Shown: positions 1 to 8,991, counted from the stretch's first letter. The stretch is 64,000 nucleotides of DNA from Planctomycetota bacterium (GCA_963204915.1 CAUJHS010000061.1:62001-126000), one strand, 5' to 3'. Program-made: numbers and translations. The notes: generated by a model from the sequence alone, not told the origin.

Positions 1-1141
1 ACGCCAAGACGGTGAAGAAGATCGCCAGTCCGGGGAAAAGAATCAACCACCACATTTCCTGGATCGAGTCGCGGCCCTGGTCGAGCAGTTTGCCCCAACT
101 GGGGCGCGTCGGATCGCCAAAACCCAAGAAGCTCAGGGCGCTCTCTACAAGAATGGCCGATGCAATACCGAACGCGATGGGCACCAGAATCGGCGCTAGT
201 GCGTTGCGCAAGATATGTCGAAACATAATGCGGGCTCGTCCGGCGCCAAGCGCCTTGGCCGCGGTTACATACTCCATTTGTTTGAGTTTTAGAAACTCGC
301 CGCGCGTCAAGCGGGCAATCCCGGTCCAGCCGGTAATGCCGATCACGACCATGATATGCCAAATGGAAGGCCGCTCCACAATGGCCAAGAGCGCCAGAAT
401 CAACACCAGTGCAGGAATGCACATGACCACTTCGATCACGCGACTTAACAGTATGTCGATCCATCCGCCGAAGTATCCCGCCGCAGCGCCGGTGGTGATG
501 CCGATGGCTGCGGCGATGCCCATCGAAACGAAGCCGACGAGCATCGCGGTTTGGGCGCCATGCACCATTTGCGCGAAAACGTCGACACCGCGATCGGTCG
601 CCCCAAACAAGTTGAACGGCAACGGACCGTCCTTTAGAAGTTCGCCGAACTCCTCCTCAACGTAATTGGTGCCGAACAGCGAGTCCCAACCTTTCAACCA
701 AAGATAATACAAGTACGGCTTGCCCTTGGCTCCGGTCGGATTGGGCGGAATCCCTTCCCATTCGTCGCGGTACAACCGCCGTTGCGGATCTTGATATACA
801 AGCGGCCAGATGGCCCAACTCTCGGGATCTTTCTGCTTGAGGTTCTGGGGGTAGCGGCCGCGAAACTTGTCTTGCGTACGGAAGATAGCGTTCTCCCAAC
901 TCCGGTTGTAATACGCCATCGCCGGGAAGTAGAGTTCGCCCTTGTAGCGCGTGACCAACGGCTTGGTGCCGGCAATGGCCGGTGCGAATAAGGCGGAAAC
1001 GCCCATGCCAATGACGAATGCTAACGCGGCGAGCGAGAGTTTGCGGCGCCGGAATTGGCGCCACGCCTCGCTCCAGAAACCGCGCGAGGGCGTCTCCAGC
1101 GCGGCCGTGACGGCGGGTTGTTCAACAGGGACGGAAGACAT
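1..1141 (-). CDS. Peptide ABC transporter permease, DppC/YejE-like (3' end outside window)
   Basis: Inner-membrane subunit of a peptide importer. The reverse strand is open from an ATG at 1141 to the window edge, so the C-terminus is missing. After a short cytoplasmic tail and first membrane helix comes a long extracytoplasmic loop containing KPLVTRYKGELYFP and later ATDRGVDVFAQMVHG. The rest is the normal permease core with the EAA-type cytoplasmic loop (AAKALGAGRARIMFRHIL) and LSFLGFG. The long loop with a 'YxGelYFP' segment is what I recall from the YejE branch of DppC proteins (microcin C/oligopeptide uptake), so a YejABE-type system is inferred. It lies 49 bases downstream of the DppB-like gene on the same strand. 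ATPase genes would be expected beyond position 1. No clear ribosome binding site. Confidence 0.88.
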   Translation of the reverse strand, partial: MSSVPVEQPAVTAALETPSRGFWSEAWRQFRRRKLSLAALAFVIGMGVSALFAPAIAGTKPLVTRYKGELYFPAMAYYNRSWENAIFRTQDKFRGRYPQNLKQKDPESWAIWPLVYQDPQRRLYRDEWEGIPPNPTGAKGKPYLYYLWLKGWDSLFGTNYVEEEFGELLKDGPLPFNLFGATDRGVDVFAQMVHGAQTAMLVGFVSMGIAAAIGITTGAAAGYFGGWIDILLSRVIEVVMCIPALVLILALLAIVERPSIWHIMVVIGITGWTGIARLTRGEFLKLKQMEYVTAAKALGAGRARIMFRHILRNALAPILVPIAFGIASAILVESALSFLGFGDPTRPSWGKLLDQGRDSIQEMWWLILFPGLAIFFTVLA

Positions 1142-1190
1142 AAGCAGGATCGGAACAAGTGGTCGCGCCGGAAGTCGCGCTCTCGTGGCT

Positions 1191-2171
1191 TTAGGAGTAC
1201 GTCACGCGCGGGTCAACCACCGCGTACAGCAGATCGGCCAGCAGTTGCCCCAGCAGCGTGAGGAAGGAAAACATCAGCGTCAGGCCCATGATCGTGGGGT
1301 AATCACGCTCGCGAAGCGATTCAAAAAACAGGCTGCCCATACCGGGCCAAGAGAAAATCCGCTCCAGAATGACCGCGCCGCTGAGCAACGCCGGCAGCGT
1401 GAGTCCGATCAACGTGACCATGGGGATAAGCGTGTTGCGAAAAGCGTGATGCACAATGACGCGCACCGGCCCCACGCCTTTGGCTCGGGCTGTGCGAATG
1501 TAGTCCTGGCGAATCACTTCCTCCATGTTCGACTTGATGAACCGCGTTTCGTACGCCAGGCTGCCATACGTAAAACAGATCATCGGCATCAGGGCGTGCA
1601 GGAACACATCCCACGCTTTGCCAAAGACCGACATATGCGCGTAGTCGGGACTGGTAATGCCCATCAGCGGCAGCCATTCAAGTTTGACCGCCAAGAGCAA
1701 CTGCAAGTACAACGCCGCCACAAACGTGGGAAGCGCATAGAGCATGTACAAGGCGGTGCTTGTGGTGCGTTCGCGCAATGTGCCGCTGTGCGCGGTCGCC
1801 CATAGGCCGAGCGGAATCGACAGCACGTACGCCAGAATGAGCGAAGGCACGGTAAGCAACAACGTGGCGCCAATCCGTTCGCCAATTAATCGCGCCACGG
1901 GCTGCTTGCGCGGAATCGACCGCCCCAGGTCGCCCTCGGCGACATTGGCCAACCACACCACATAGCCTTCATACCAGGGCTTATCCAATCCGTAGGTGCG
2001 TTTAAGGCGTTCGAAGTCTTCCTGGCGGATGCTCTTGGTGGGGTCCATCTCGGCCAGAGCCGTGGTAAGCGGCGTGCCGGGCATGCTGCGAATCAGACCG
2101 TATACCAGAAATGTAATAACAAAGAGCGTTAATACGCCAATCAACACTCGCCGAACGATATAGCTAATCAT
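1191..2171 (-). CDS. Peptide ABC transporter permease, DppB/YejB-like
   Basis: 326-residue inner-membrane permease of a peptide/nickel-type ABC importer. It starts MISYIVRRVLIGVLTLFVIT, the typical DppB first helix, followed by YGLIRSMPGTPL. The periplasmic loop contains YGLDKPWYEGYVVWLANV and GDLGRSI, then the permease domain follows with the EAA loop (RTARAKGVGPVRVIVHHAFRN) and ends VDPRVTYS, as the family usually does. Length is normal. It sits between the binding-protein gene (296 bases upstream) and the second permease gene, and forms the channel with that second permease. A perfect palindrome GAAGTACTTC (2189-2198) lies just upstream of the start; its meaning is unknown. Confidence 0.93.
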   Translation of the reverse strand: MISYIVRRVLIGVLTLFVITFLVYGLIRSMPGTPLTTALAEMDPTKSIRQEDFERLKRTYGLDKPWYEGYVVWLANVAEGDLGRSIPRKQPVARLIGERIGATLLLTVPSLILAYVLSIPLGLWATAHSGTLRERTTSTALYMLYALPTFVAALYLQLLLAVKLEWLPLMGITSPDYAHMSVFGKAWDVFLHALMPMICFTYGSLAYETRFIKSNMEEVIRQDYIRTARAKGVGPVRVIVHHAFRNTLIPMVTLIGLTLPALLSGAVILERIFSWPGMGSLFFESLRERDYPTIMGLTLMFSFLTLLGQLLADLLYAVVDPRVTYS

Positions 2172-2467
2172 GGAGCGATTTTCATCATGAAGTACTTCAA
2201 CGCGAGCCCACGGAGCAAGCGACGCGACGCAGCCAACGGCATTCCGTGGCGATGCGCCGTCGGAGTCTCTGGGGGATACTGCGGTGCGTGTTGTATCCTC
2301 GCTTCACTGGGGAATCGGCCGGCGACTTTCCCGAGTCCGAACAAACACAGAGTCGGTGCAATGCGGCTTGCTTCCTTGGCTCGATGCACTCCGAACGCCA
2401 TCACATGCAATGACGTTCGGTTTGCCGCCGCGCCGTACAAGTTTCGCGTAAGGCGCAGGGACGGCCG
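2172..2467. other. Intergenic spacer inside the peptide transporter operon
   Basis: This 296-base gap separates the binding-protein gene from the first permease gene, unusually long for an operon of this type. Open frames exist on both strands (for example 2187-2471 plus) but none resembles a protein I know. I see no hairpin followed by a T-run, so no obvious terminator. The only short symmetrical element is the palindrome at 2189-2198. Confidence 0.5.
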
Positions 2468-4444
2468 TTAGGGCTTGACCATCCAAATGCTTTCGAAGCC
2501 GGGGCTGTAGCTATACGGGCCGCGCGGGCTAAACACGTAACCGCGCAGCGACTTGTTGAACCCGTAAAACGAGCTGCGGTGGAACAACCAGGTATAGGCT
2601 TGATCTTCATACAACTGCATGAAGATCTGGCGGTAAATGTCCGCACGTTTCTCTTGATCAAACTCCTTCATGCCCTGAGCGAATAGTTCATCCACTTTCT
2701 TATTTGAGTATTCGCCATAGTTGCGCTCGGCGCCGGTCTTGAAGATGTTCTCCAACGTGTAAGGATCGGTGCCTGTGCCCCAACCGCCCATGACGGCATG
2801 GAACTTGTGGTTTTGCGTCATCTCTTGCAGCACTGTCCACTCCAAGGGCCGCGGGTTGCAAATGATGCCGATCTGATCGAGGTTCTCCCGCAGCAAATTG
2901 CACACTTTCTCGGCGTTCGTCGAGCCTTGCGCGTAAATGATCGAGAACTCAAAGGGAACTAACTCTCCGTTGATTTCTTTGTCGCGCGTCCCATCGCCAT
3001 CGCTATCTTCCCACCCGGCTTTGTCCAGCAGTTCTTCGGCCTTGTCCAGATCCTGCTTCAAAGGTTTGGGCGGAGTCTTAGGGGCCATCCAGGCGTCTGG
3101 ATGAAATACGCCGACGGCCGGTTCGTACAGGCCATAGAAAATCTTCTCGAGCATTTCATCATGGTCGAAAGCATAGCCCATCGCCCAACGCACATTCTTA
3201 TCGGAGAAAAACGGCGACTTGGTGTTCCAGCAAATGTGGAACTCGGTCCATTCCAGGCCCGTGGCCTTGGTGTTGCGCGCGTAGAAGTCGTCGTCGTTGG
3301 TTTGCTGCGTCCATTGGTCGGCCGTGATCAACGTCTCGTGGATGTCGCCCTTCTTCAGCGCTAAGAGCGACGTGTTGGGATCCTCGATCACCAGGAAGCG
3401 GATGCGTTTGAAGTGCGGTTTGCGCCGCACTTCTTGACCGTTGAATGTCGACCATTCGTCGCGGCGCTCCACGACGACTTCCTGACCGCGACGCCGGCTG
3501 ACCACGCGATACGGCCCGCTGACCACGGGCTGTTCTTCAAATTTCACGTGATACTCGGAGTTCTGCATGGTGGGGTCTTCCGCCACCGAGTTCTCGTAAA
3601 TGTGCTTTGGAATGATGGGGAACAAAATGTTCCACGAATTCACCGCGAGCGCTTCTTTGTGAAAGAACACGAGGGTGTAGTCATCGTACGCTTCGACCCA
3701 ACGCAGTTCATCGGTGCCGCTGCGCACCGCGGGTACGGGCACCTTGGGATTCATAATGGTTTGGAATGAGAACACCACGTCGTGTGCGGTGAGCGGTTTG
3801 CCGTCCGACCAGGTCAGGTCTTTGCGCAGCACAACTTTGTCGTACATGCGGTCTTTGCTCGTTTGCCAGGACTCGATTACCTCGGCCGCGCCAAACGCTT
3901 GCATGTTCCAATCAAAGCTCAGCAGCGAAATGCCCGTGACGCCGTGATAATCCGACTCGACCGCCGCGCTGGTCATGATCGGATTGGTGCTTTTCAGGTC
4001 GCCGGACAAATGGCGAACAATCGTCGCGTCAAGATCGACCTGGTCGTCGCTTTCCGGCAACCGGCCCAGCGCGCTCAGAATCTTCGCGTTGTTCTCATGG
4101 CTGGTGTTGCGCAATTTGAGGGCTTCCTCGACGCTCACCAGCGGTTGTTCGCCGGCTTGTTTCTCGCGCAGCATCTCCATCGCATCGAGCACCGGGCGGT
4201 CTTCCCACTCGACCTTGGCGTTCAACTCGTCCAGCGTGGGCGGGTCGTACGGTTCGAGCAATACGGTCGGTTCGTCGCTGCTGGCTTCGCCCGAACCTTG
4301 TGAGGAGCCGCCGTCGCCCGCCTTGCCATTTTCCGCTGTAGCGGGTCCGGGCTTTGATGAGGACGAACCGCCGCATCCTGCCAAGGCGAAACACGGCAAA
4401 GTCGCCGTCCACAGCAACAGTATCAGCCAACGCGGCGAGGACAT
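2468..4444 (-). CDS. Peptide ABC transporter substrate-binding lipoprotein (SBP family 5)
   Basis: 658-residue extracytoplasmic solute-binding protein. The chosen ATG at 4444 gives a lipoprotein signal (MSSPRWLILLLWT, then FALAGC, the lipobox) and has AAAGGA about 10 bases upstream; a frame extending to 4510 has no such support. A Ser/Gly-rich linker follows the lipid-anchored Cys. The SBP_bac_5 fold is recognised from KVVLRKDLTWSDGKPLTAHDVVFSF, shown here only in part as DLTWSDGKPLTAHDVVFSF, WAMGYAFDHDEML, AEELLDKAGWEDSDGDG and RADIYRQI. About 150 residues before the canonical domain make it longer than the usual 500-550. First gene of the operon, behind a predicted promoter at 4551-4579. 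Ligand is inferred to be peptides from the permeases. Confidence 0.93.
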   Translation of the reverse strand: MSSPRWLILLLWTATLPCFALAGCGGSSSSKPGPATAENGKAGDGGSSQGSGEASSDEPTVLLEPYDPPTLDELNAKVEWEDRPVLDAMEMLREKQAGEQPLVSVEEALKLRNTSHENNAKILSALGRLPESDDQVDLDATIVRHLSGDLKSTNPIMTSAAVESDYHGVTGISLLSFDWNMQAFGAAEVIESWQTSKDRMYDKVVLRKDLTWSDGKPLTAHDVVFSFQTIMNPKVPVPAVRSGTDELRWVEAYDDYTLVFFHKEALAVNSWNILFPIIPKHIYENSVAEDPTMQNSEYHVKFEEQPVVSGPYRVVSRRRGQEVVVERRDEWSTFNGQEVRRKPHFKRIRFLVIEDPNTSLLALKKGDIHETLITADQWTQQTNDDDFYARNTKATGLEWTEFHICWNTKSPFFSDKNVRWAMGYAFDHDEMLEKIFYGLYEPAVGVFHPDAWMAPKTPPKPLKQDLDKAEELLDKAGWEDSDGDGTRDKEINGELVPFEFSIIYAQGSTNAEKVCNLLRENLDQIGIICNPRPLEWTVLQEMTQNHKFHAVMGGWGTGTDPYTLENIFKTGAERNYGEYSNKKVDELFAQGMKEFDQEKRADIYRQIFMQLYEDQAYTWLFHRSSFYGFNKSLRGYVFSPRGPYSYSPGFESIWMVKP

Positions 4445-4550
4445 GAGGGGAGGTCCTTTCCTGACAAGAACAGCAAACAACTCGGCTTCCGTGGTCGCAC
4501 CGCCGGGCAAAGAGGCGGGCGGCGCAAACCCTGCAGCTTACGCGAAGTCT

Positions 4551-4579
4551 ATGCTAAGGAAACACTTGTGACGGGTCAA
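4551..4579 (-). promoter_or_regulatory. Sigma70-like promoter for the peptide transporter operon
   Basis: On the minus strand TTGACC (4574-4579) is separated by exactly 17 bases from TAGCAT (4551-4556). Transcription would start near 4544, giving a leader of about 100 bases before the ATG at 4444. Five of six positions match the -35 consensus and four of six the -10. Confidence 0.55.
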
Positions 4580-4662
4580 CAACACTTGATGGGCCCGCGC
4601 GAGCCGCCGGGGTTCAACACGGCGACCCGCGCGCACCATCGCCCGCTCTCTTTACGTTGGTC

Positions 4663-5982
4663 CTAGCGTCTTGGTGCGAAGGGCCACGAAAAAACTGGCC
4701 CCTGTAGTTCCGCCTGCGAAACCGCATTTTGGCGCCATGTGCGGCTATCCTGCGAAATGGGCGTGTTGTCGCCCAGCACCAAATACCCGCGCTCGCCCAA
4801 CGGCTGGTCCGCTTTCCACCAAGGTTTCGCGGGGGGTGGCAAGTAGTACACATCGCGCCAAATCGTCACATCACGCACTTTCGCAGCCAGTCCCGCAGCG
4901 CCCAGTCGAACGGGGTTTTCCACCCCATCAGGTTTCTCGGGCGAAGGCGCGTAACGATACGCCAGCACGGTGCGCCCCTCCGTCGCCACTAGCACCTGCC
5001 GGTCGCACAGGGCGGCTTCCCAAAGGAACGGTTGATCATCAGCAACTTTTCGCCCTGTGGCCTGCGCCACTTCACGACCATCGCGCAACACGACGATCTC
5101 GCCGCGTCGGGGCCAGAGTCGGATTTCCCACCAGGTTTTGCGGTCATGCAGTGCGACGGCGAGCCAACCCTCACCGATCGTTTGCGCCTGGAAACGCACG
5201 AGCAGATCACTGACTTCGTTCAACTGCCGAGGAGTTCCCGGGTTATAACTATCGAAATCAAGTACGGGCGAAACCTTGGTGCGCAAGCCCGGCAAAGGCG
5301 AGCAACGCCAATGATGGTACGAAAGCCAGGCGATCCGAGGTTGCGTTCGCAACGCAGCAAACGACTGGAAATCCCCAGGATACGAATAACCGTTCTCGGC
5401 TTGCGCCCAGCCGCTGTCGCTGGTCCAACGCCTGGGTAAGCGTCGGTCTTTCGGGCGAAAGCGGTCATCATGCACCAAAACGGCCATTTCACGAAGGCGC
5501 GACAAGGGTTTTCGCGCAAGACGGCCATCGATCCACAACTCGCCGCCGCGCACTTCGAGCGTTTCGCCCGGCATCGCGACAAGGCGCTTGAGCGTCAGGC
5601 CTGCCGGATTCGTTGGATCGCGCAGCGCCACCGGCTCGAAGCGACGGGGAGGGCGCAGCCAATACGCCGCCCGATCGATCACAACCCGTTGTCCGCTCTG
5701 AGGAACTGCTTGATTGAGTTCGTTGTCGGCGAATCCGCAGTTGGGGCAAACGGCCCGGTCCGTCTCGAAGGCGGAGGTCGCATCCCACTCCCAACCAAAG
5801 CCGCAATCGCCGCACATGTGGCGCACGTGCGGCCCGAGAAACGCCGGCGCCATCGAACCACTCACCACGCGCACCGGGCGAACGCCGCCCTGCAAGAGGA
5901 GTAGTCGCGCGGCGCCCGCAACCAGGGCGCACCCCAAGCCTACGGTCAGAAGGCAACCGAACCGACGAGTGCGCCAAGCCAT
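4663..5982 (-). CDS. Signal peptidase I (S26) with zinc-ribbon and large beta-rich insertion
   Basis: 439-residue membrane protease expected to cleave signal peptides at the outer face of the inner membrane. One N-terminal hydrophobic segment (about 8-30) precedes the box-B motif VVSGSMAP, with the nucleophile at Ser43. The general-base Lys132 lies in LKRLVAMPGE and box E reads GYLVLGDNTPISQDSR near the C-terminus. Two features are atypical. A four-Cys zinc ribbon (CGDC at 57-60 and CPNC at 79-82) follows the Ser box. About 200 residues (roughly 170-385) separate the Lys box from box E and look beta-rich, ending in VRDVTIWRDVYYLP, a phrase typical of LamG/DUF1080-like jelly rolls. The start lies 8 bases after the infC stop, so the two are probably co-transcribed. 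Both catalytic residues are present. Confidence 0.85.
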   Translation of the reverse strand: MAWRTRRFGCLLTVGLGCALVAGAARLLLLQGGVRPVRVVSGSMAPAFLGPHVRHMCGDCGFGWEWDATSAFETDRAVCPNCGFADNELNQAVPQSGQRVVIDRAAYWLRPPRRFEPVALRDPTNPAGLTLKRLVAMPGETLEVRGGELWIDGRLARKPLSRLREMAVLVHDDRFRPKDRRLPRRWTSDSGWAQAENGYSYPGDFQSFAALRTQPRIAWLSYHHWRCSPLPGLRTKVSPVLDFDSYNPGTPRQLNEVSDLLVRFQAQTIGEGWLAVALHDRKTWWEIRLWPRRGEIVVLRDGREVAQATGRKVADDQPFLWEAALCDRQVLVATEGRTVLAYRYAPSPEKPDGVENPVRLGAAGLAAKVRDVTIWRDVYYLPPPAKPWWKADQPLGERGYLVLGDNTPISQDSRTWRQNAVSQAELQGPVFSWPFAPRR

Positions 5983-5990
5983 CGAACGGT

Positions 5991-6500
5991 TTACTTCGGC
6001 GCGATCGTGCAGATGAGCTGGCGACCTTGCTCCATGGGAGGCGATTCGACTTTGCCAACCTCAGCCAGTTGGGCCAGCACGCCTTCCATCACCTTGCGGC
6101 CTTCCTCACGATGCGCGTTCTCGCGGCCGCGAAACATGACCTTCACCTGCACTTTATCTTTGTGCTGCAGGAAGCGTTCAGCCTGCTTGATCTTGAACTC
6201 GATATCATGCTCCCCCGTTTTGGGGCGCAGGCGAATTTCCTTGGTTTTGGTCTGGTGGGTGTGTTTTTGATGCGTCTTTTTGCTTTGTTGATACTTGTAC
6301 TTGCCGTAGTCCATAATGCGGCAAACTGGCGGGCGCTCCGTCGGAGCCACCTCCACCAAGTCCAACCCCGCGTCGCGGGCGCGCTCTAAAGCCTCCCTTG
6401 TAGGAATAACCCCCAGTTGTCCCCCGTCGGCGTCAATGACGCGGACCGGAGTGATTCGGATCTGTTCGTTAATCCGAGTCTGATTGCGATCGACAGCCAC
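5991..6500 (-). CDS. infC: Translation initiation factor IF-3
   Basis: IF-3 binds the 30S subunit, prevents premature 50S joining and checks start-codon pairing. The 169-residue product begins at a GTG (6500) preceded by TTGGAGGACT, giving [15 protein letters not shown]; a longer frame to 6554 lacks such a site and adds unlike sequence. The N-domain shows [14 protein letters not shown] and [17 protein letters not shown]; the C-domain shows [29 protein letters not shown]-like sequence and QLICTIAP. Length is normal. infC is often followed by rpmI and rplT. Here the next gene, 8 bases on, is the signal peptidase, which is unusual. A candidate promoter lies at 6599-6627. Confidence 0.95.
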   Translation of the reverse strand: MAVDRNQTRINEQIRITPVRVIDADGGQLGVIPTREALERARDAGLDLVEVAPTERPPVCRIMDYGKYKYQQSKKTHQKHTHQTKTKEIRLRPKTGEHDIEFKIKQAERFLQHKDKVQVKVMFRGRENAHREEGRKVMEGVLAQLAEVGKVESPPMEQGRQLICTIAPK

Positions 6501-6889
6501 AGTCCTCCAATTCGTCCAAAAGCAGGGTGAAAAGTACTCAGGCGCTCCGGGCACGCGCCGGAAAGCCCACCTAGTTAACCCAAATCTACCGTTCCTAAAT
6601 ATCGACGATTATTTTACCGTCGGTCAACTGCTTTCATCAAAAATTTTTCGCCAAATTCGGTTGCTTGGGCGAAATCTTCCCAATCTAACGAATCCTCGCA
6701 TAGCACCACCGGTTTGTCGAGGGCGCTCCTGCCCCATTCGAAGCAGTTGACCAGCTGCCCAACTGTTCTCCCCAAACGACACTCGCTGCGACATTTCGCG
6801 CTTGACACTTGTAGAGACGGTGACCATAATCCTCCTCGCGTGGCGCGCGTCAACATCATCTCATCTCCGGTCTTTGCTCTGAGGCCGTT
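6501..6889. other. Divergent intergenic region between infC and the zinc-ribbon protein gene
   Basis: This 389-base region separates two divergent genes. The infC side holds a candidate promoter (6599-6627) and a leader with a GGCGC...GCGCC hairpin around 6542-6560. A minus-strand open frame of 81 codons (6614-6859) ends near the -35 box. It matches nothing I recognise and I do not call it a gene. I see no RNA gene here. Confidence 0.5.
6599..6627 (-). promoter_or_regulatory. Candidate infC promoter
   Basis: On the minus strand TTGACC (6622-6627) is followed after 17 bases by CGATAT (6599-6604). The -35 box is good and the -10 box is weak. The predicted leader before the GTG at 6500 is about 90 bases long. 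Confidence 0.35.
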
Positions 6890-8920
6890 ATGTCAGTCAA
6901 CATTCGCTGCGACCAATGTGGGCGAACCTATGCGGTGCAGCCTCAAATCCTCGGTCGGAAGGTGAAATGTAAAGATTGCGGTTACACGTTCACCGCCGCC
7001 GAACCTGAACCGCAATTAGTCGAACTCGTCGAACTGAATGACTTAAGCTCCTTCGACTCCGCAGGACTGCCGCCGACCGATTTCGCCTCCGGCGGGCTGT
7101 CCTCCCTGGGCTTGAAATCGCAACCACTTGCGACTCCCCGCAAGCCGGCGCCGGGCGGGATCTCGACCGGGGTGATCCTTGCCCTTGTCGCAGGCGGAGG
7201 CGCCGTGGTCCTGCTGTTGGGCGCGGTGCTGGCCATGGTGCTGTTCCGCGGAGGCGACTCCGGCGCCTCGCCTTCGAATGTGGCTGCGGGCGAAGGTTTA
7301 ACTCCCGCGGCAACGGCCGCACCCACGGGAGCGCCGACGACGTCGGTTTCTTCCGCATCATCCAGTTCAACCGGCGCCACCTTGGCGGTTACCGGGCCGG
7401 CCACTGAACCGGCGGTACGGTGGAGCGTTACGCCCGACCCCGCGCCAAGATCATCGCAGCCATTGACCTCCGCCGCCATGCCCACAGGCAGTTTTGAAAA
7501 GCTCTTTTTTAGCCGACCCGACTTCGCCGCCGCGCTAGCCTGCCGCGTTGAATACGGCAAACCGGGCAACCCCATGCATGCCGAAAAGTACAACCTCGTC
7601 ACCGGCCAAAGCGCAGGCGGGATTGACTTGCCTCAAAACGACCGTGTGCTTGGTTTTTCGTTTGACGGGCGGCACGTGCTCGGCGGCGCCAACGGCAATT
7701 CGGGGTCAGGCTTCGAAACGCTGCGCGTGTGGTCCTGGTCGGGCGATACCGTGCAGGAATCAGCCGCGTGGACTCCCTTCCCCAACGCCAAAATCTACAA
7801 GACCCTGTGGGCCGCCATGCCCCGCGACGATGTGATCTTAACCGTCGGCGGAGACAAAGAACTCACGGCCTGGTCGTTCCCCAACCCCAAGGCAAGGTAC
7901 GCAATCAAGCTAGAGGATCACCAGCCTCCACTGCTCAGCCCCGGCGGCAAATACCTGATCGTTCGTTCCAAAGAAGGCCACCGGTTCCATGAGACCGCCA
8001 CCGGCAAGCTGGTGGGTCAAACCGATCCGGCCGAAGGGCTCTCGACGACCAGCCTGTCTGCATTCCATCCGGAGGGGCATCAACTGGCCTCGTTATGCGT
8101 TCACTCGGACTCGTTCAGCGGCTGGAAGGCGTATGTGTGGGATCTTAAGACCGGAAAGCTTTCGGCCGAGTCCGATGTGGTGGACCCCAATAAAAGCCAT
8201 ATCCAGTTTTGCGAACCGCCCTTCTTGCTCGCGGGCAATACCCTGATCGACCTGGAGCGCAACGCCAGTGTCTGGAAGTACCAATACATGACGCCTGCCG
8301 CAACGCCGCCCGACAGCCGGTTGTGGTTTTGCGCGGCGCGGCGCGGCGACTACCGCACGTATGTCCGTTCGCTTCCCTCGGCCGAAGAACGAAGCAAGAT
8401 CGACGCGGCCTGGAGCAACATTTCCACGGTGATCGCGTCGGGGGCAGCGCTCTCGGTCGAGGTGCAAGTTCCCGCCGACGCCCCGCCGGTGAGCAACCAG
8501 CAAGCGCTCGTGCAAAAAGCATCGCAGCGGCTGGAAGAAGCCGGTTATCGTTCGGCGCCCGATCAGGCGCAACGGCTGCGCGTTATCGTCGTCGAGGGCG
8601 GTACGGGGCAAATAATTGAGTTCCGCCGCTTGTTGGGCAATGAAGTGGTAGCCAGAGTCCCTGACCGTCGGCTGGAAATCAAGGTCGCGCTGGTGGATCA
8701 AGACGACAAAGAGGTGTGGTCTCGCACGGGCTCGTTTGGTCCCCAAATGATGGTCACGCGGCTGGAACCGGCCGATGCGAACGACCCCGTCAACGCCATT
8801 ATGCGCAAACGCTGGGAACAAATGGTCAACTGGCTCGACTATTTGCAACTTCCCGGTGAAATTCGTTCGACCATGACCGACGCCGGCATCGGTTTAACGG
8901 AAATTAAAGCCGACCCGTGA
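6890..8920 (+). CDS. MJ0042-type zinc-ribbon membrane protein with beta-propeller-like domain
   Basis: 676 residues. Residues 5-33 form a zinc ribbon with Cys at 7, 10, 27 and 30 (IRCDQCGRTYAVQPQ, then KCKDCGYTF), an arrangement common at the N-terminus of planctomycete and myxobacterial regulatory or membrane proteins. One membrane helix follows at about 93-119. After an Ala/Thr/Ser-rich linker, residues about 190-500 contain WD40-like blades, for example VLGFSFDGRHVLGGANG, TLRVWSWSGDTV and HQLASLCVHSDSF. The C-terminal 170 residues (from about 520) form a separate domain starting SVEVQVPADAPP that I do not recognise. With the ribbon inside, the propeller would be periplasmic. No enzymatic motif is visible. 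Function unknown; a structural or protein-interaction role is plausible. Confidence 0.85.
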   Translation: MSVNIRCDQCGRTYAVQPQILGRKVKCKDCGYTFTAAEPEPQLVELVELNDLSSFDSAGLPPTDFASGGLSSLGLKSQPLATPRKPAPGGISTGVILALVAGGGAVVLLLGAVLAMVLFRGGDSGASPSNVAAGEGLTPAATAAPTGAPTTSVSSASSSSTGATLAVTGPATEPAVRWSVTPDPAPRSSQPLTSAAMPTGSFEKLFFSRPDFAAALACRVEYGKPGNPMHAEKYNLVTGQSAGGIDLPQNDRVLGFSFDGRHVLGGANGNSGSGFETLRVWSWSGDTVQESAAWTPFPNAKIYKTLWAAMPRDDVILTVGGDKELTAWSFPNPKARYAIKLEDHQPPLLSPGGKYLIVRSKEGHRFHETATGKLVGQTDPAEGLSTTSLSAFHPEGHQLASLCVHSDSFSGWKAYVWDLKTGKLSAESDVVDPNKSHIQFCEPPFLLAGNTLIDLERNASVWKYQYMTPAATPPDSRLWFCAARRGDYRTYVRSLPSAEERSKIDAAWSNISTVIASGAALSVEVQVPADAPPVSNQQALVQKASQRLEEAGYRSAPDQAQRLRVIVVEGGTGQIIEFRRLLGNEVVARVPDRRLEIKVALVDQDDKEVWSRTGSFGPQMMVTRLEPADANDPVNAIMRKRWEQMVNWLDYLQLPGEIRSTMTDAGIGLTEIKADP

Positions 8921-8933
8921 TCGCTCGACCAAT

Positions 8934-8991
8934 GCCGCGCGCGGCGCAATTCGTAGCGTCGCTCCCGCGGAACGCTCTTCCGAAAAGCGTT
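8934..8991. repeat. Inverted repeats downstream of the zinc-ribbon protein gene
   Basis: A perfect 12-base palindrome GCCGCGCGCGGC (8934-8945) is followed by a hairpin AACGCT...AGCGTT (8971-8976 with 8986-8991). No T-run follows, so a rho-independent terminator is doubtful, but the place between two tandem genes fits some end-of-transcript structure. Confidence 0.3.

Noticed and set aside
2187-2471. 94-codon plus-strand frame in the operon gap
   Set aside because: It is opposite the transporter operon, has no ribosome binding site and no recognisable sequence.
6614-6859. 81-codon minus-strand frame upstream of infC
   Set aside because: No motif, no ribosome binding site, and it would overlap the candidate infC promoter. 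It remains possible as a small protein but is unsupported.
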